From an uncultured Clostridium sp. (GTDB taxonomy: Bacteria; Bacillota; Clostridia; Clostridiales; Clostridiaceae), in contig CAKVFO010000123.1 in the NCBI GenBank assembly GCA_934746785.1, positions 1-10,187 of the forward strand: a stretch of DNA of 10,187 nucleotides, read 5' to 3'. The notes beneath the pieces were generated by a model. It searched no databases, was not told the DNA's origin, and was given only the letters and a program-made list of their open reading frames with translations. How positions within the stretch are numbered: the stretch's first letter is position 1; each line of letters opens with the position of its first letter. Below, in pieces: positions 6,713 to 10,187 of the stretch. A program made the position numbers and the translations under genes.

Positions 6713-6765
6713 ATAATCAGTGCTCTCTTTCTAAAAAATTTTAAATTTCCTATACGTTAAAAAAG
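6713..6765. repeat. Partial copy of the terminator-linked element
   Basis: This segment aligns with 225-278: ATAATCAGT at 6713, a middle of about three-quarters identity, then a 22-bp identical end (6744-6765, ending CCTATACGTTAAAAAAG). The other half of the 96-bp element, including its inverted end, is missing; to the left the sequence changes into the 8-bp repeat tract. The A-run at its right end is the U-tract of the hydF terminator on the minus strand. Confidence 0.7.
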
Positions 6766-6787
6766 ACTTAGATAAAAAGTCTAAGCC
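6759..6787 (-). terminator. Rho-independent terminator of hydE-hydF
   Basis: On the minus strand GGCTTAGA (6787-6780) and TCTAAGTC (6772-6765) pair over 8 bp including one G-U, around a 7-nt loop, followed by six T residues (6764-6759). It lies about 80 nt after the hydF stop. The stem is only moderately strong. Its U-tract is part of the repeat end at 6744-6765. The 77 bp between the hydF stop and this stem contain no supported gene. Confidence 0.75.
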
Positions 6788-6864
6788 TTTAATAAAATCC
6801 TAATTAACTTAAAACATCTAATTCTGAGCTGTTACCAGTCCAAACAGTGTAATCTATAGATTTA

Positions 6865-8067
6865 TCACTCTTCAAAAATCATCTTACTTCTTTCTAATGT
6901 ATTAGTTAAAAATGATATTGCTACTCCATAATTAGAAATAGGTACATTCTTCTCTTTACACATATTAACTCTGTTAAGTACCGTCTTTCTATTAATCATA
7001 CATGCTCCACAATGAAGAACTAGATTATATTTTTCAATATCCTCAGGGAATTCATGACCTGCCCTAAAATCTATATCTAATTCTCCCCCTACGTATTTAC
7101 TTAAGAGTCTTGGAATCTTAACTCTTCCTATATCCTCATGAGACACATTATGAGTGCAGCTTTCAGAAATTAAAATCTTATCCTTAGGCTTAAGATTTCT
7201 TATCGCCTGCACACCTTCTATAAATTCATGAATATCTCCCTTTTGTCTTGCAAATAACATTGAGAAACTTGTAAGCATAATATCCTTTGGAACAATTTCA
7301 TCTACTATTTTAAAAGCTTGAGAATCTGTAATGACAAGATCAACCTTCTTTAAATCATCTATAGCTTCTTTAAGTTCAGTGTCACGAACTACATAAGACT
7401 TAATTCCATGGTCTAGTAAGTCTCTTATAACCTGTACCTGTGGAAGTATAAGCCTTCCTTTAGGAGCTTCTGAATCAACAGGAACTACTAAGATTACAGT
7501 AGAACCATAAGGAAGTAAATCACCTACTAAAGGCAGCTCTTCTTCTTCCTTAACTAGAATTTCTGCCAGCTTATCCTTAAGTTCAAATATACCCTTATCT
7601 TCCTTAGATGATATAAATACATAATCACCTGTAAACTTCTTAATCTTTTCTTTAGCCTTTCCTAATACATCTTTTGAAACAGTATCTATTTTATTTATAA
7701 CAAGAATATTAGTTATATTATACTTCTTAAATTCTTTTCTAACCTTATTATATTCCACAAAATCTAAATCATTAATATCCATAACATAAAGAGCTATATC
7801 TGTTCTTTTAATATATTCAAAGGTTTTTTTTATCCTTAAACTTCCAAGACTGGAGCTATCACTAATCCCTGCTGTATCAATAAATAACACAGGTCCTGCA
7901 GGTAAAAGTTCCATTGCCTTAGAAACTGGATCAGTTGTTGTACCTTCTTTTTCAGATACTATGGAAACATCTTGTCCAACTATTTTATTAATTAAAGATG
8001 ATTTACCAGCGTTAGTTTTTCCAAAAATCACAATATGTTTTCTATTTGCATTTAGTGTATTATTCAT
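6865..8067 (-). CDS. hydF: [FeFe]-hydrogenase maturation GTPase HydF
   Basis: Scaffold protein on which the 2Fe subcluster of [FeFe]-hydrogenase is assembled before transfer to the hydrogenase (family knowledge). From the chosen start it has 400 residues, the usual size. The N-terminal GTPase domain shows the P-loop GKTNAGKSS (16-24), the switch GTTTDP, DTAG (64-67) and NKID (125-128). A dimerisation region follows, then the cluster domain with C304-x-H306 and, about 46 residues on, H352-C353-x2-C356, matching the HydF CxHx(46-53)HCxxC iron-sulfur motif. The frame can begin at a GTG at 8076, but AGGAG lies only 2 nt before it. The ATG at 8067 has AGGAG 11 nt and GTGAGG 3 nt upstream and overlaps the hydE stop by 8 nt (ATGAATAA), which indicates coupling. 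Terminator at 6759-6787. Confidence 0.95.
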   Translation of the reverse strand: MNNTLNANRKHIVIFGKTNAGKSSLINKIVGQDVSIVSEKEGTTTDPVSKAMELLPAGPVLFIDTAGISDSSSLGSLRIKKTFEYIKRTDIALYVMDINDLDFVEYNKVRKEFKKYNITNILVINKIDTVSKDVLGKAKEKIKKFTGDYVFISSKEDKGIFELKDKLAEILVKEEEELPLVGDLLPYGSTVILVVPVDSEAPKGRLILPQVQVIRDLLDHGIKSYVVRDTELKEAIDDLKKVDLVITDSQAFKIVDEIVPKDIMLTSFSMLFARQKGDIHEFIEGVQAIRNLKPKDKILISESCTHNVSHEDIGRVKIPRLLSKYVGGELDIDFRAGHEFPEDIEKYNLVLHCGACMINRKTVLNRVNMCKEKNVPISNYGVAISFLTNTLERSKMIFEE

Positions 8068-9133
8068 TAACCTCACTACTCCTCTTATTTATAAAGGTAA
8101 CATTATCTCCCCTGCTAACCTTCACCTTATATCCTGCATTATTAATTCTTCTTTCTATACATCCTCTGCACTCTGCAGCTTCATCCCCTGTACATATCTT
8201 ACCATCATACAAAGCATACTTTTCTCTTACATCTGTAGGAGAAAGATTAGGCATAACAACATTAGCTCCTGCCTTTAATCCCATTTCACGTCCTAAAGGA
8301 TGAATAGTACCTAAAGAAGTAGTTGCTGGAATCAGACAATCAGGCAGTAAAAGTCTTAAAATTGCCAACATAGTTATAGTATCCTCTAGTGTTCCACCTT
8401 TCTCATCCTTTAAAGGAGTATCCTTTTGAGGAATAAAAGGTCCTATTCCACACATCTCAGGATTAAGCTCTTTAACAAAAATTAAATCCTCAACTAAGTC
8501 TTTATTAGTTTGTCCTGGAAGTCCTATCATAAAGCCTGAGCCAACTTGATAGCCTATCTTCTTTAAATTATATAAACACTTTCTTCTATTATCAAAAGAT
8601 GCATTAGGATGCAGATTCTCATAAAGCTTTCTGCTTGCAGTTTCATGCCTTATAAGATATCTTTCTGCTCCTGCCTTAAACATTTTTTCATAGGACTCAT
8701 AACTTCTTTCCCCTATAGAAATTGTTATAGCACAATCTGGATGATTTTCCTTTATAGTGCTTATAATATCAGCCATAACTTCATCAGTAAAATAAGGATC
8801 TTCTCCTCCTTGAAGAACAAAGGTTCTATACCCAAGTCTTTCTCCTATATCAGCACAGCCTATAATCTGTTCCTTAGTTAATCTATATCTATCTAAATTC
8901 TTATTTTCAGCCCTTATCCCACAATATTTGCAGTTTCTTACACATACATTAGTAAATTCAATAAGTCCTCTTAAATATACTGAATCCTTGTAATACTTAC
9001 GTCTTGTTTTATCTGCTAAGTTAATTAATAATTTCTTATCATCCTCATCAATGTTATCTAAAAGAAATAGTAATTCCTCTTTCTTAGCATTATGTTCATT
9101 ATATAGCTTTTTTATTATATCCTTAGGATTCAA
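8060..9133 (-). CDS. hydE: [FeFe]-hydrogenase maturation radical SAM protein HydE
   Basis: Radical S-adenosylmethionine enzyme that acts with HydG and HydF in building the 2Fe subcluster of [FeFe]-hydrogenase; family work places it after HydG, processing the iron-carbonyl-cyanide unit. It has 357 residues, a normal length. The SAM cluster motif is C64-x3-C68-x2-C71 (CVRNCKYC). The second, non-essential cluster motif of many HydE proteins is also present at C314-x7-C322-x2-C325. The frame has no ATG at its start: TTG at 9133 is used, preceded by AGGAGGG with a 6-7 nt spacer, a strong ribosome binding site. It is the first gene of hydE-hydF and is divergent from the ASCH gene across a 274-bp spacer. 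Biotin synthase or PylB are related radical SAM families, but the second cluster motif and hydF partner settle HydE. Confidence 0.94.
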   Translation of the reverse strand: MNPKDIIKKLYNEHNAKKEELLFLLDNIDEDDKKLLINLADKTRRKYYKDSVYLRGLIEFTNVCVRNCKYCGIRAENKNLDRYRLTKEQIIGCADIGERLGYRTFVLQGGEDPYFTDEVMADIISTIKENHPDCAITISIGERSYESYEKMFKAGAERYLIRHETASRKLYENLHPNASFDNRRKCLYNLKKIGYQVGSGFMIGLPGQTNKDLVEDLIFVKELNPEMCGIGPFIPQKDTPLKDEKGGTLEDTITMLAILRLLLPDCLIPATTSLGTIHPLGREMGLKAGANVVMPNLSPTDVREKYALYDGKICTGDEAAECRGCIERRINNAGYKVKVSRGDNVTFINKRSSEVNE

Positions 9134-9214
9134 CTTATTCCCTCCTATACTTTTACATATATATTAAAATACATAAACAAAGTAGCTTTTTAAGATTGTT
9201 ATTTTATCAGCTAT

Positions 9215-9243
9215 ATACTAACATATTAATGTGATATTGTAAA
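9215..9243 (-). promoter_or_regulatory. Candidate sigma-A promoter of hydE-hydF
   Basis: On the minus strand TTTACA (9243-9238) and TAGTAT (9220-9215) are separated by 17 nt. The -35 matches consensus at five of six positions and the -10 at four. It would give a leader of about 75 nt. TTGAAA slightly upstream with TATGTT at 18 nt is an alternative. No convincing operator or riboswitch fold is seen in the leader. Confidence 0.4.
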
Positions 9244-9343
9244 TTTCAAGGTTATCCATATGTATAAACGTACAAATTAAACATGAAATTTTGCACAATT
9301 TATTAAAACTTATTATAATACCATACTTTTATACCTATTCTTA

Positions 9344-9371
9344 TTTACAATATTTTCTATTATAGTATAAT
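9344..9371 (+). promoter_or_regulatory. Sigma-A-type promoter of the ASCH-domain gene
   Basis: TTTACA (9344-9349) and a perfect TATAAT (9366-9371) are separated by 16 nt, about 36 nt before the start codon at 9408. AAAGGAG (9392-9398) serves as ribosome binding site with a 9-nt spacer. Confidence 0.7.
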
Positions 9372-9407
9372 TTATATATAAAAATTTAAATAAAGGAGCT
9401 TAACAAC

Positions 9408-9851
9408 ATGAGAAGAGAAATTGACAAGTATTTTTCACAATATTTAACCAGTCAAAAATTAACAAAAGATATGATTAAAAATGATGATACAAGCGTAATG
9501 GAACTAAAAAAAAATATTATAGAATTAATTTTAAGTAATAGAAAAAAAGTTTTTGTATCTAGCATATATACTTATGATTCTTTTTTTAAAACAATGCCTG
9601 TTGAAGATTCCTACACAATAATTACTCACAAAAGTAAACCTGCCTGTATATTGAAAACTCTAAAAGTAGAAACAGTTAAATTTAAAGATTTAAATTCAAA
9701 AAACCTTGAGGGTGAATTAAAAGATAACGACATTGATAAATGGAAATCAGATAACATTGGTATATTTGAAACAGAATGCCGTGAAGCACTAAGAGTATTT
9801 AATCCTGAAGTTCCTATAGTGATAGAAAACTTTGAATTAGTATACAACTAA
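9408..9851 (+). CDS. ASCH-domain protein
   Basis: Protein of 147 residues, about the usual length of stand-alone ASCH proteins (PUA-like beta-barrel fold thought to bind RNA or nucleotides). The fold signature runs over 45-147: a basic segment NRKKVFVSS, a strand with K77-P78-A79-C80-I81, the V-E-T-V-x-F-x-D-L stretch (87-95), D110-K-W near the family's conserved tryptophan, and the C-terminal strand P136-IVIENFELVY. The N-terminal 40 residues are helical and charged. The family's GxKxxT and GEGDxSLxxW motifs are degraded here (NRKKVFVSS, GELKDNDIDKW), so activity is uncertain. It is the only plus-strand gene, with its own promoter, divergent from hydE and convergent with the GTPase gene. Function is unknown; substrate and pathway cannot be inferred. 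Confidence 0.8.
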   Translation: MRREIDKYFSQYLTSQKLTKDMIKNDDTSVMELKKNIIELILSNRKKVFVSSIYTYDSFFKTMPVEDSYTIITHKSKPACILKTLKVETVKFKDLNSKNLEGELKDNDIDKWKSDNIGIFETECREALRVFNPEVPIVIENFELVYN

Positions 9852-9887
9852 ATTTAATCTTTTTAACTGTTAAATAAGGAAGTGAAC

Positions 9888-9935
9888 CTTTACCTAAAGA
9901 TGTTCTCTTTTTTACGAGAACATCTTTAGGTAAAG
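9888..9935. terminator. 20-bp perfect palindrome between convergent genes (probable bidirectional terminator)
   Basis: CTTTACCTAAAGATGTTCTC (9888-9907) and its exact reverse complement (9916-9935) enclose an 8-nt loop, TTTTTTAC. It sits 37 nt after the ASCH stop and 21 nt after the GTPase stop on the other strand. Downstream tracts are weak: GTATTTCT on the plus strand and none on the minus strand, so the long stem rather than a U-run would do the work. Confidence 0.65.
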
Positions 9936-9956
9936 TATTTCTATACAAACATTATT

Positions 9957-10187
9957 TTAAAGAATTTCACAATGCATATGTTGAGTTGCTTCATCCCATT
10001 TAACAGGATAGCCAACTCCCTTAGCACAGAATATTGAAGTTGATGTATACTCAATATCAGCATCCTTATTATAACCAATCTCTTCAATTACCTCTTCAGT
10101 ATTATGACATATATCATAACCATCATACATTAAACTAATAGAGCCCTTACCTTTAGAAAAAGCAATTATCTCTGTAGAATAATCCAT
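9957..10187 (-). CDS. C-terminal end of a TetM/EF-G-like translation GTPase (partial)
   Basis: The 76 codons up to the window edge are open and end in TAA. The visible residues (FSKGKGSISLMYDGYD, HNTEEVIEEIGYNKDAD, SIFCAKGVGYPVKWDEA, MHCEIL) match from memory the tail of clostridial translation-factor GTPases related to ribosomal-protection proteins, after the EF-G domain V. The GTPase domain itself is outside the window, so this rests on the tail alone. The Met at the edge is probably internal and the gene continues beyond 10187. Many such clostridial proteins are chromosomal and not linked to tetracycline resistance, so resistance should not be inferred. Confidence 0.6.
   Translation of the reverse strand: MDYSTEIIAFSKGKGSISLMYDGYDICHNTEEVIEEIGYNKDADIEYTSTSIFCAKGVGYPVKWDEATQHMHCEIL

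Noticed and set aside
7961..8303. Two overlapping plus-strand open frames over the hydF/hydE junction
   Set aside because: They lie antisense to two well-supported genes, lack ribosome binding sites and show no recognisable domain.
8609..8881. Plus-strand 90-codon open frame inside hydE
   Set aside because: Antisense shadow of the radical SAM gene; composition reflects the complement of hydE codons.
9134..9407. Rex- or Fnr-type operator in the hydE/ASCH spacer
   Set aside because: No sequence close to TTGTTAAnnnnnnTTAACAA or a comparable full palindrome could be found there.
9626..9847. Minus-strand 73-codon open frame inside the ASCH gene
   Set aside because: Antisense to a gene with a clear promoter, ribosome binding site and domain match.
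9957..10187. Tetracycline-resistance gene
   Set aside because: Only the C-terminal tail is visible and related clostridial translation GTPases are often not resistance determinants.

Overview
The window is very AT-rich. Its intergenic DNA is mostly A/T, coding regions carry strong AGGAGG-type ribosome binding sites, and it holds maturases for [FeFe]-hydrogenase next to a monoderm cell-envelope set. This points to an anaerobic Firmicute, most likely Clostridium sensu stricto. The species cannot be fixed from the sequence. Almost every gene is on the minus strand, so transcription runs from high to low coordinates.

Right end to left: (i) 9957-10187 is the C-terminal end of a translation-factor-type GTPase, probably of the TetM/EF-G-like ribosomal-protection family, whose N-terminus lies outside the window. 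(ii) 9408-9851, the only plus-strand gene, is a small ASCH-domain protein with a good sigma-A-type promoter. A 20-bp perfect palindrome separates the two convergent genes. (iii) hydE-hydF (9133-6865, minus) are two of the three [FeFe]-hydrogenase maturases, overlapping by 8 nt and closed by a terminator at 6759-6787; hydG is not here. (iv) 6510-6864 holds no gene. It carries the hydF terminator, a partial copy of a repeated element and an 8-bp-period repeat tract. (v) A cell-envelope group follows: a membrane-anchored amidase_3 cell-wall hydrolase (6509-4596), cardiolipin synthase (4543-3017) and a 38-residue Cys-containing ORF (3003-2887) whose ribosome binding site overlaps the cls stop. It ends in a long hairpin terminator (2790-2870). 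(vi) An ABC-2 type exporter ATPase, its six-TM permease and an OmpR-family response regulator (2744-529) form a tight operon with no sensor kinase in the window. (vii) 1-533 holds no confident gene. It contains a 75-bp tandem repeat with an in-frame Cys-rich reading frame, a terminator, a 96-bp element with inverted ends, a very long inverted repeat and a further degenerate copy of the element end.

The most unusual signal is non-coding. A sequence ending CCTATACGTTAAAAAAG occurs twice perfectly (257-278 and 6744-6765), once degenerately (26-47) and once inverted (183-198). In each case a hairpin sits directly beside its A/T-tract end, so the repeat end supplies the U-tract of a terminator. 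I did not find a convincing new multi-gene defence or metabolic system. The small ORF behind cls, the kinase-less ABC/regulator operon and the terminator-linked element are the items worth following.
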